This document shows positions 19,896 through 29,742 of a stretch of 64,000 nt of DNA, piece by piece. The translations under genes were made by a program, and so were the position numbers. Every line of letters starts with the position of its first letter. Position 1 is the first letter of the stretch. Origin of the DNA: Tomocerus qinae (lineage: Eukaryota > Arthropoda > Collembola > Entomobryomorpha > Tomoceridae); assembly GCA_020055645.1 (NCBI GenBank), contig CM034546.1, positions 48,298,001-48,362,000 on the forward strand. The letters are read 5' to 3'. The notes below the pieces were generated by a model. It ran no database searches, was not told the DNA's origin, and worked only from the letters and a program-made list of their open reading frames with translations.

Positions 19896-22296
19896 AAGCG
19901 AATTCTGAAGATGATGATGATGTATAGAAGAATTATTCAAAAGTCTGTTAGTAGGTTTCACAAAAATATTCTTCACATCAAATGCTATCTGCTTGTGAGT
20001 GTGAGTAATCTTTCCACCGCTCCTTCTTTGGGAATTGAATGAGAGCTCCGGCAGGGAAAGTTGGCTTTCTCCGCAGAATGAGAGTTGTCTACTCCTAAAG
20101 GGAAAGATGTCAGTTCGTTCAACATTCTATTTTGTAGGATGATTGTAGTTGCAGGACACACGGAATTTCTTCGAAACTTTATAGGCTTAATAAGGACTCG
20201 TGGGAAGATAAGATTTATGCATACACAACTTACATATATGGGTACGTATTACATAATATATTAATGTTATTGTGTCATTTCATTATTTTAAACAGCCAGT
20301 TGGTTACTATTAACTTTCATTTACTATGACTGTCTATATAATTTGATAATTCTTTCACCATTTGCCCATAAATACTTATTTCATATATTCGATATATAAT
20401 ACATAACAATGTCTGTTAACGAAGAATGTAAAGTTAGTATCCTTTTCAAGTTTCCTACAACATTAAGCATGTTTGTCACTTTAATTTCCTTGTAAAAATA
20501 TTGTTCCCATTGAACACTGAAGTGGAATTTATAATAGCTTAATTCCCCATCTGTTTAAAGCCTCTCTGTGATAGCACTCTAGAGTTTTTGAAAATTGGTA
20601 TTATCACCTATTTGCGAAAGCAGTAAGGGTTATTTGGATGTGTACAGAGAAAGAAGGAATGGCATGTCCATTTTTAAAGCTGATTTTAAAACTAAAAATT
20701 ATATTTTTAACAATGTTAGAATAATTTAACAAACTAATATTTATGAATTGATGATTGATGACGCGTTTGATTTAAAAAAGATCTAATGAGTAGCGTACTA
20801 CGTAATAACCATGTATAATCTGAAAGTAGCACTAGAAATAACTAATATTGGAAATTTAAAAAAATGATTAAATTTATAATTTCCTTCATAACAAAACTGA
20901 TTATTATTTATCTACACTATATTATAATTGACATTATGAATCAATTTAACAAACAAATTGCTAAATGTGCATATAGTTTTAAAATATTAATTATGTATTG
21001 TACATAATATTATAAACCTTTTATTTTAAGGATTTAAATAACCTAATATTTAATTAGTACATTGGCATGGAATTGTTTATGTAGGAACTATTTGAAAATT
21101 AATTAACAGATTGCTGTCTGAATGTGGTTCAATCTATACTGATTTTCCAAAGATTGGTCAAGAAACTGGTAGTCTTCTGATGAGCGGACGTTTGAAATTA
21201 TTTACGTTTGCTAGGCTGTAGTCGTCCGGAATTTTTTATTGCTGAATGGCGGTCGATTTTAATGATACAGTCGTCAGTAAATTGAAGACGATAATGAACA
21301 CGTTTATAATGTCCTTGGACTAATTTTGGCATTGAAAAGTTTTTATCACATTCTTTGCATTTAAATTTAAACTTTGAATGTTGAGTAATTTTATGCTTCT
21401 TCGGAGTATCTGCTCGTGTACAAGCCAAATCACACTGATCGCATTTAAACGGCTTCTCACCAGTGTGACTACTGATATGACGATAAAGACTTGTTTTTTT
21501 AATGAATCCACTGCCGCATATTGTACATTTAAATGGCTTTTCATCCGAATGACAATAAAGGTGCTTTTTAAGATCATTTGCATCAATGTAAGATTTTGAA
21601 CAAAGAGAACATTTATGGGGTCTGTCTCCAGTGTGGAGTTTGAGATGTCTTACAACAGCGCCTTTACTGCTGAATCGTTTAGTACAAAAACCACATGCAA
21701 ATCGCAATTCACCCTTCAAGTGAATTATACGTTGATCCTTCTTCAATGAATATTTAGTTAAAGACTTTTCACTGTCTTGACTGTTCTTGATTTTCTTTCT
21801 TGGTAACTTATTTTTGACATTTCTAACTATTTTTGATCTTTCAGGACCGACATGAGAAGCAATATTCTTTATTTCAGGTTTAATGGATGTACTAGCAGAA
21901 CTAGATGATGTAAGTGATGAATTAATTTTGACAGTTTTGGAGACATTGCTATTTGAACTGTAGGACAACCTTGTTGAAGGTGAGAATATAGAAAAATTGG
22001 AATCGACTGGGGAAGTTTGCTGTAGTTTATCATCCAGTTCACTATTGTGAGAAAAAATATAGGTAAATATAAGCATTAAAGTCATATATACATATTATGC
22101 TACTAAAGATTACATTATTTAGTCATTTGTCATACAGAAAATATACTTGCTTACAAGTTAATGTAGAATAAATTATTTGACCTACATTACTGCTGACTTG
22201 TCGATACGCAGAACAACAGCGTCGACAACACATCTCGCGTGGGGAATAAAAGGTTGTCATATCGTTTAAAACATGTACCACATATTTCCCGAAAGC

Positions 22297-22605
22297 TTAT
22301 CGTGACCTTTGTCCCCAAAAAGTCCCATCAATTTTCAAAATAAAATAATTTTTGGAGTGAAAGAAATCTATGATTTCACAACCTCGTCTCGTTTTCTGGT
22401 GTATGAAAAGGTAAAAGAAATTGGAGCACGGTAATACGCCCAGGCACATTTCTAGAAGGGGGCGGGGTTCCGCAAAAAAGAGAAGTTTGGTCTCAAAAAA
22501 GGCCAAAAATTGCAAAATTTTATTATTATTTTCTAATTTTGTCATTATTTTTGGTTGCACCCCCCTTAAACAGATTTCTTCCTTCGTTTTGATCCAAAAT
22601 CCTTA
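22297..22605. repeat. Dispersed repeat fragment in the ZAD copy 2 intron
   Basis: A more GC-rich block with ggggcggggttccgcaaaaa and ggttgcaccccccttaaac. On the minus strand its G-run plus caaccaaaaa stretch resembles the fragment at 9430-9550. It is probably a transposable-element end. No open frame of note is seen. Confidence 0.45.
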
Positions 22606-23809
22606 AAATCTGATACAATACGAAGATACGTGCCTGAATAAGCCCTACAGAACTTAGTGATCTAATTTTTCAGGTGCCACTTCCACTGTTCGAAGTCTGA
22701 TGCCCCAAGTTGAGGTTACAGTTATCAATGTTCTGCTTTATTTTCTATACCTATTTTCCTGCTGTTACACATGAATGTATCAATTTTTACTACAGTTGCC
22801 AATTTAAAACAAAAATCATATTTTACTGATTGCGTTTGTTTATCATAAAGCACACCATGTTAAAATTGCTCGTAGCTAAACAATCGTACTATCGAGGCAG
22901 CCTTATGCATTCCAACATTTCAAATTGTTGTAATAACGTTTTTAAAGCCAGAAATAACATTTAAAATATTGAAAATGTAACCGTTAAAACAAATATATAT
23001 TACCACTTTTCGGTTGGTGCTCTTTTTGTAATACTTTAAGAGCAGCTCTCTGAATCAGTTTTAGACCATTCAGTGTTGTAGTTGCAGATTTCCTTCAGTT
23101 GCTGTTCTTCTTTTGCTACCACGATTGTATTTCCATCACAATGAAACTGCAGTCCTGTAAATCATCAATTATAAGCATTATTATTCATTTATTAATATTT
23201 TGCTTCATAATACTTGATATAATATGTTAAATAGAATATTTTTTATCAAATAATTTGTATTCAACTGCGCTAAAAAGCAAGACATTTCTATTTACAATTT
23301 GAGTAAAATGAATACTTAATTAATAACATTTACTTTTAACTTGCACCACTGGGTTCGTTGTATTTTGCTGCCCATTTTGCTTATTTTTTGCCACATCCAA
23401 ATTATTAATATTAATATTGTCATTTTCCTTATCATCACATTCTTCGGGCACCCATCCTTGTAAATAGTTTTCGCATTTGAACTCTTCAATTGTAACTTCA
23501 TCAGTAATATCACTGTTGACCACACAAGGGATGAGCAAAGGATCTGTCTCTAAATCGTCGAATATTGGACTCGGCACATTCCAAGAATCAGCAATAGGGA
23601 GGTCAGATACGTCAAATTCAATCTTTTTTCCACAAATTTCGTCATTTTCTTTCGTTTTACGCCGGCGGTGGAGAATTTCCAAAGAGAAAGTGAAAACTGA
23701 TTCGGAATTCTTTTGAATTAATTTTAGTTGGTCTGATAAATCCACTAGTTGCATTCCTGATTCAAAACATTGTCCACAAATCGCCAAACATTTGTTTTTG
23801 TCTTCAAAT

Positions 23810-24043
23810 CATACATAGGCAGCTCTGTCGTACTCTTAAGAAGAGATGTAGGGTTTGGAGCGGATCGCGCCATTTTTATCAGTAGAGGAGTACCATGGTG
23901 CTAATGGACAGCTCACATTGTGGTGGGCAGTCAGGGTTGTTGGTGGTGAGCACCACGGTACTCCGCTACTGATAAAAATGGCGCGATCCGCTCCAAACCC
24001 TACATCACATCTCTTAAGAGTACGACAGAGCTGCCTATGTATG
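23810..24043. mobile_element. 234-bp MITE with about 95-bp terminal inverted repeats and 8-bp target duplication
   Basis: The ends catacataggcagctctgtc and gacagagctgcctatgtatg pair, and the arms run about 95 bp each (including tggagcggatcgcgccattt). The flanks are cttcaaat at 23802-23809 and 24044-24051, a perfect 8-bp duplication. The size and 8-bp target fit hAT- or P-type non-autonomous elements. It sits at the left end of the foldback element, using the same target bases. Confidence 0.9.
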
Positions 24044-24065
24044 CTTCAAATTGGGTCAGGGTAGG

Positions 24066-24256
24066 TACACGAAACCCGAAAGGTATATACCCGAACCCGA
24101 AAGCGTGTATACCCGAAACCCGAAAGGGTATATACCCGAACCCGAAAGCGTATATACCCGAACCCGAAAGGGCATATACCCGAACCCGAAAGCGTATATA
24201 CCCGAACCCGAAAGGGTATATACCCGAACCCGAAAGCGTATATACCCGAACCCGAA
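24066..24256 (+). repeat. Foldback outer array, left arm (22-bp units)
   Basis: About eight to nine copies of a 22-bp unit with core cccgaacccgaaag followed by a gtatata-type spacer, alternating agcgtatata and agggtatata. Three frames stay open through it, giving false proteins rich in YIPEPE-like repeats. Confidence 0.9.
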
Positions 24257-24290
24257 TGACTTATTTTCGGAATTTTTTCCCCCAAAACAC

Positions 24291-25493
24291 ATTGGCGCGG
24301 GCGTTTGAACCAGGCACATCTGGGTTTTTACCGTGTCCGTCGATTGAAGAAAATGCCTGGAAATTCCTATATTTAGGATTTTCCAGGCATTTTCAAAAGT
24401 GTAAAACTGTAAGGCTGTACCTCAGGTAAGTGGTCCAACTTGCGGTTTTACTTTATCGTATTTAATTTACTATTAATTGTGCAGTGAAGTAAACTAAATT
24501 TTTCGTTTTATTAGGTTCATGGTCATTGCTGGGAACTTCGGCACTGCGCCATCTCGGGGGCACTCAGAGTAATGTGCTACTTGTTGACAGTGACCACAAG
24601 ATGTCGCAGGGCCGCCTTTCTGGAATGAAACTTAACCAACATTTTTCTCAACTTGTTCATGTATCAACATCATGAACTCGAGACTGTGTTGTGTGTGTGA
24701 TGTTGGGCATGAGACGATGATGCATTGCGCCACTGCACTCTGCCCATAATCCATACACACAACCTCATGCACGGTAAAAATTTTATTCGTTTTTAAATTA
24801 CGCGAGTGGATTTTAATGGGGGTGTCGGGTGGTGCTACTCGGGATTGTGGGCGTGGTCATGCGGGGGGGGGGGGACTGCCGCGGATTGGGGAGTCTGTAC
24901 CGGGGGTCTCACATTTGCTCTTTCCCCGGGGTGCCTTACCATACCGCCGTGTATAGCCGCCGCCTGGCCTCTCTCTTGGTTTCGGGTGGGGCTATTTGAT
25001 GGCTCCCATTGAAATCCTAGGACACATGTCAACCGTGTCCAGGAATCAGTACTCAGAAATGAGGACTGCATGAAAGAGATGGGGAGCCGCAGAGCCAACC
25101 TGTCTCAACGTACTCCATTTACGTAAGTAGGGATCATATGAGTAACCACTTGCCAAAGCAGCAGGTATACTGCCGACGTGGCAGCAAGAACTGCCAGAAC
25201 CGGAGAATAGGGGGCCAAAAGGAGCCCTAGAATCCTAATCCCCCTGGACCGCAAGATGAGGTAGGTGGGGCGGGGTGCCCAATTTCGTTCTTTTCTTATT
25301 TTATTTTGTGGTGGCAGGTGCTGCTGCTAAAACGCCATATCTAAGCACTGGTATGGTGTGGCAGAGCCTGCCGGGAATCAAAGTTGTCGCCAGGGGAGTT
25401 GGCAATGGGCCCGTACAGGCGGCCTGCGCCCTTGTCGTCAGTTCTACTCAATAGGCTGATGACAACCCCTTATAATACATACATACATACATA
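24291..25493 (+). mobile_element. 1.2-kb non-LTR retroposon with (atac)n tail, 12-bp target duplication
   Basis: The element starts attggcgcgggcg and ends in a catacatacatac tail. It is flanked by cccccaaaacac at 24279-24290 and 25494-25505, a perfect 12-bp duplication of a single site in the foldback arm; the right arm (about 27750-27770) keeps the empty site. A tail of short repeats plus a longer target duplication is typical of LINE- or SINE-type target-primed insertion. It is clearly GC-richer than the surroundings, with a G run at about 24863-24873. It has no reverse transcriptase, so it is 5'-truncated or non-autonomous. A hairpin lies near its 5' end (about 24351-24394, atgcctggaaa arms). 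Confidence 0.85.
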
Positions 25494-25800
25494 CCCCCAA
25501 AACACCCGAAACCTGAAAGTTCCGCAGGCAACACTAGTATGTAGTCGAAGTAAGTTGTTATTAAAATCGACTACCCCATTTAGTGGTACTTTGTCCTAAT
25601 TAATCAATATTACACTTAATTAAACCAACAGTGTTACAACTTGTCCAAATAAGAAGTATATAGTCAAAACAAGCCGTAATTGATAGAAATCTGCATTGTT
25701 TAGTCAATACAAGCATTAATCAATCAAAATAATTCATTTGTGTGAAACAAGTGTTGATTAGGGTAAACATACTGCAATTATTAAAAGCTGGCTTTAAATA

Positions 25801-26230
25801 ATGATAGTCATCTTTGAACAATGTTTCATCTTTGAATAATGTTATTCATCTTTGAATAATGTTATTCATCTTTGAATAATGTTATTCATCTTTGAATAAT
25901 GTTATTCATCTTTGAATAATGTTATTCATCTTTGAATAATGTTATTCATCTTTGAATAATGTTATTCATCTTTGAAAAATGTTATTCATCTTTGAATAAT
26001 GTTATTCATCTTTGAATAATGTTATTCATCTTTGAAAAATGTTATTCATCTTTGAATAATGTTATTCATCTTTGAATAATGTTATTCATCTTTGAATAAT
26101 GTTATTCATCTTTGAATAATGTTATTCATCTTTGAATAATGTTATTCATCTTTGAATAATGTTATTCATCTTTGAATAATGTTATTCATTTTCGAATAAT
26201 GTGATTCATCTTTGAATAATGTTAATGGTT
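25801..26230 (+). repeat. Foldback inner array, left arm (20-bp units)
   Basis: About 20 copies of gttattcatctttgaataat. The first and last few copies are degenerate and the middle ones almost identical. Confidence 0.95.
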
Positions 26231-26321
26231 TTGGAATAATGATAATCTGCTTTAAATGATCATAATCAGCTCTGAATAATAGTAATCAGCTTTAAATAAT
26301 GGTAATCGGCTTTAAATTTCT

Positions 26322-27500
26322 AGATGAATAACATTATTCAAAGATGAATAACATGATTCAAAGATGAATAACATTATTCAAAGATGAATAACATTATTCA
26401 AAGATGAATAACATTATTCAAAGATGAATAACATTATTCAAAGATGAATAACATTATTCAAAGATGAATAACATGATTCAAAGATGAATAACATGATTCA
26501 AAGATGAATAACATTATTCAAAGATGAATAACATTATTCAAAGATGAATAACATTATTCAAAGATGAATAACATTATTCAAAGATGAATAACATTATTCA
26601 AAGATGAATAACATTATTCAAAGATGAATAACATTATTCAAAGATGAATAACATTATTCAAAGATGAATAACATTATTCAAAGATGAATAACATTATTCA
26701 AAGATGAATAACATTATTCAAAGATGAATAACATTATTCAAAGATGAATAACATTATTCAAAGATGAATAACATTATTCAAAGATGAATAACATTATTCA
26801 AAGATGAATAACATTATTCAAAGATGAATAACATTATTCAAAGATGAATAACATTATTCAAAGATGAATAACATTATTCAAAGATGAATAACATTATTCA
26901 AAGATGAATAACATTATTCAAAGATGAATAACATTATTCAAAGATGAATAACATTATTCAAAGATGAATAACATTATTCAAAGATGAATAACATTATTCA
27001 AAGATGAATAACATTATTCAAAGATGAATAACATTTTTCAAAGATGAATAACATTATTCAAAGATGAATAACATTATTCAAAGATGAATAACATTTTTCA
27101 AAGATGAATAACATTATTCAAAGATGAATAACATTTTTCAAAGATGAATAACATTATTCAAAGATGAATAACATTATTCAAAGATGAATAACATTATTCA
27201 AAGATGAATAACATTATTCAAAGATGAATAACATTATTCAAAGATGAATAACATTATTCAAAGATGAATAACATTATTCAAAGATGAATAACATTATTCA
27301 AAGATGAATAACATTATTCAAAGATGAATAACATTTTTCAAAGATGAATAACATTTTTCAAAGATGAATAACATTATTCAAAGATGAATAACATTTTTCA
27401 AAGATGAATAACATTATTCAAAGATGAAACATTATTCAAAGATGAATATCATTATTCAAAGATGAATAACATTATTCAAAGATGAATAACATTATTTAAA
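26322..27500 (-). repeat. Foldback inner array, right arm (20-bp units, inverted)
   Basis: About 58 copies of aagatgaataacattattca, the reverse complement of the left unit. Most are identical; scattered variants have acatttttca or acatgattca. A spacer of about 90 bp with diverged units separates the two arrays. Confidence 0.95.
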
Positions 27501-28094
27501 GCTAACTTTTAATAATTGCAGTATGTTTACCCTAATCAACACTTGTATTGACTAAACAATGCAGATTTCTATCAATTACGGCTTGTTTTGACTATATACT
27601 TCTTATTTGGACAAGTTGTAACAATGTTGGTTTAATTAAGTGTAATATTGATTAATTAGGACAAAGTACCACTAAATGGGGTGGTCGATTTTAATAACAA
27701 CACACTTCGACCACATACTAGTGTTGCCAGCGGAACTTTCAGGTTTCGGGTGTTTTTGGGGGAAAAAATTTCCGAAAATAAGTCATTCAGGTTCGGCTAT
27801 ATACGCTTTCGGGTTCGGGTATATGCCCTTTCGGGTTCGGGTATATGCCCTTTCGGGTTCGGGTATATACGCTTTCGGGTTCGGGTATATACCCTTTCGG
27901 GTTTCGGGTATACACGCTTTCGGGTTCGGGTATATACCTTTCGGGTTTCGTGTACCTACCCTGACCCCTTCAAATTGTGTTACTATAGTAGAGTGTAAAA
28001 GTTTACGACACACTTTGTACAAATTTGGAGTACTGGCGTTTTGTTGATCACACCTACTGAAACAAAGCAGGCAAGTTTTCATTGACGACAACAT

Positions 28095-29742
28095 TTTGTT
28101 GGCAACGCCGAAGTATTGTCAGTTATTTGGTTTTTTGATTGTCGGTGTTATTGTGTTCTATTGCCCATAACTTATTTATCTAACAATGCTTCCAGTTGCA
28201 AATTATATTCTCCTTCTGTCTAGGAACTCTAAAAAATAAACAAAATGGTAGAGACATTAAATTCTAAATTATTGGTTGTTGGAAGACTAATTTTAACAGG
28301 AAAAAGTGAGCATTTGTTTATGGTTAATGATTAGTAATGTTAGTATTATCCTACAGAGATGTCAAGAGAAAGACAAATTAAAAACCATTATAAATATAAA
28401 CAAAATACACCATTGTATGAGCTTGTAGTAACATTGAACTTGAACTTAAACTGTCAAACTAGTAAACTAACTTTGAACTTTAATTAACAGTTAAATGAAT
28501 TTATTTTATTTACATACACCTCACCTCAACGATAATTGGCGGCCATCTAATCATGATTTTAGGACTTAGGACCCACAATAACTGAAAAGGTTTTTGGTTA
28601 ATTTCTTATTACGAACTGTATTTACAAAGGTACACGCGTGTATAGAAACCGAAATTTCCTAAAAATGTTTTTGCAAATTACATAAAGAATTCAAATTTGA
28701 AAACTCGCGGTCTAGAAATACTTCTTATTCTCAAATCCCATTTCATTACACACATGTTCAAGTTGTGCTTCAGATGGAAGCTTTGACAGAAGTACCATAT
28801 CCAGGCTATATAGTGAGGACTTACGGAATCTTACTGTAAAATAGCTACGAATAACAAAACAATATTTTGAAGGAGTCATCCCAACAAACAGTCACATAAA
28901 ATTACCATCACAAGCCTGGATCGTTGACATTTAGCATTTATTGTACAAAATGCATTTTGCGCTTTCTTATGAAAACATGTAATCATTTATTATTTTCACC
29001 CGAATCCGGATTAGTACGTATGCATCAACTGTCAACAAAAAGGTTAATTCGAAGTGGGCATAGAGAAAGAATATGAAATTAGGAATGACAACAATTGATT
29101 TTATTATGTCGTTGTCGTTACATTGGATTGGTTTAATTAATTTAAAATATAGCAAATCGAGAATTTTTTAATATAATTTGGATAATCGAGAATGTAGAAG
29201 GAATTTAACAATATTATAATTAATAACCTTATATTATATTGATTGCGAAATAAAATTGTTTATTTATTGATTCTTCCTACGAGGTATAGTATAATATTTT
29301 GTTTAAGATTGAGCGTATACTCAACAACTCAACCTATCTGGCATTCATAGCGTGATAGATAAACATGGAACTATAAGCATACAAACTTGCTGTCCGAGTT
29401 ATGTCTGTTATGTAGGATTATGCTTTGAATTGTATTGCGAGTTGCGACGATGACAATACGTTTGATTTTGCAACATATTTTGCAAACGTTAGTTTTACGT
29501 ACAAGTTACATACCTATCTCTATAGGTAGATTTATTTGGAGTGGCTGTAAAACTTATACATGCATGTACATGTACATGGTTTATTTCATTTTCTGACAAG
29601 CAAAAGCATTCATGCACTATTCATTATACATCGTCCTATGCTTGGAGGAGCTGACTATATTATCTTCTTACGATATTTTTAATATATCATACAAGTTCCA
29701 GAGATTTAAAGACATCTAAACAAAAGCATTAGCAACATCATC
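28095..29742. other. Divergent intergenic region between ZAD copy 2 and eRF1
   Basis: No gene found. The plus-strand end must hold the eRF1 promoter and 5' UTR, and the minus-strand end the ZAD copy 2 promoter. Copy B of the dispersed module (28775-28850) lies about 680 bp upstream of ZAD copy 2. No clear TATA or initiator could be assigned. Confidence 0.4.
28775..28850 (+). repeat. Dispersed module, copy B
   Basis: Very close to copy A at 12720, including aatagctac downstream, as expected if both derive from the duplication that made the two ZAD genes. Confidence 0.7.

Larger units (their letters stand above)
16989..21197. other. Long gene-poor AT-rich region
   Basis: I see no convincing gene. 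Overlapping open frames on both strands at about 18547-18908 lie in slightly less AT-rich DNA, but none shows a domain, and no exon chain could be built. Copy C of the dispersed module is at 17757-17820 and a roughly 130-bp tandem repeat at 19424-19895. The rest is AT-rich spacer. Confidence 0.4.
24053..27967. mobile_element. Foldback (FB-like) element, 3.9 kb, 9-bp target duplication
   Basis: The terminal inverted repeats begin gggtcagggtaggtacacga. The flanks are cttcaaatt at 24044-24052 and 27968-27976, and the uninterrupted site is still present in ZAD copy 1. Each arm has three zones: an outer array of 22-bp units (core cccgaacccgaaag; 24066-24256 and about 27785-27955), a unique zone of about 280 bp (about 25506-25800 and 27500-27740), and an inner array of 20-bp units (about 25801-26230 and about 26322-27500). 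The two inner arrays are inverted relative to each other and very unequal (about 20 and about 58 copies). A 1.2-kb retroposon (24291-25493) sits in the left arm. No transposase is encoded. The architecture matches Drosophila FB elements, which also make 9-bp duplications. Confidence 0.9.
21198..28094 (-). pseudogene. ZAD-C2H2 zinc-finger gene, copy 2, split by a foldback element and carrying a stop
   Basis: Exon 1 begins at 28094 (MLSSMKTCLLC, ZAD) and runs to 27968. A 3.9-kb foldback element and a MITE then interrupt it, and it resumes at 23809-23334 with CGQCFESGMQL. Exon 2 is 23154-23004. Exon 3 is 22041-21198 (acceptor CACAATAG, phase matching exon 2) and holds five C2H2 fingers (CGFC, CSLC, CTIC, CDQC and CKEC starts) joined by GEKPF- and DEKPF-type linkers, as in ZAD transcription factors. 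Besides the insertion, exon 2 has an in-frame TAA at 23038-23036 at a position that is open in copy 1. The finger exon itself is intact. The acidic linker closely matches copy 1, so the two are paralogues. A finger-only transcript from an internal start (the exon 3 frame is open upstream to 22085) cannot be excluded. Confidence 0.85.

Noticed and set aside
24037-24429. Open frames with YIPEPE/TRTRK-like repeats, and the mirror set at 27676-28094
   Set aside because: Artefacts of the 22-bp outer arrays of foldback 1.
24806-25098. Opposing 68- and 87-codon frames in GC-rich DNA
   Set aside because: Chance frames in the retroposon; no domain is seen.
26322-27500. Regular 20-bp repeats as a CRISPR array
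   Set aside because: There are no spacers; units are contiguous, the repeat is inverted in the other arm, and the context is eukaryotic.
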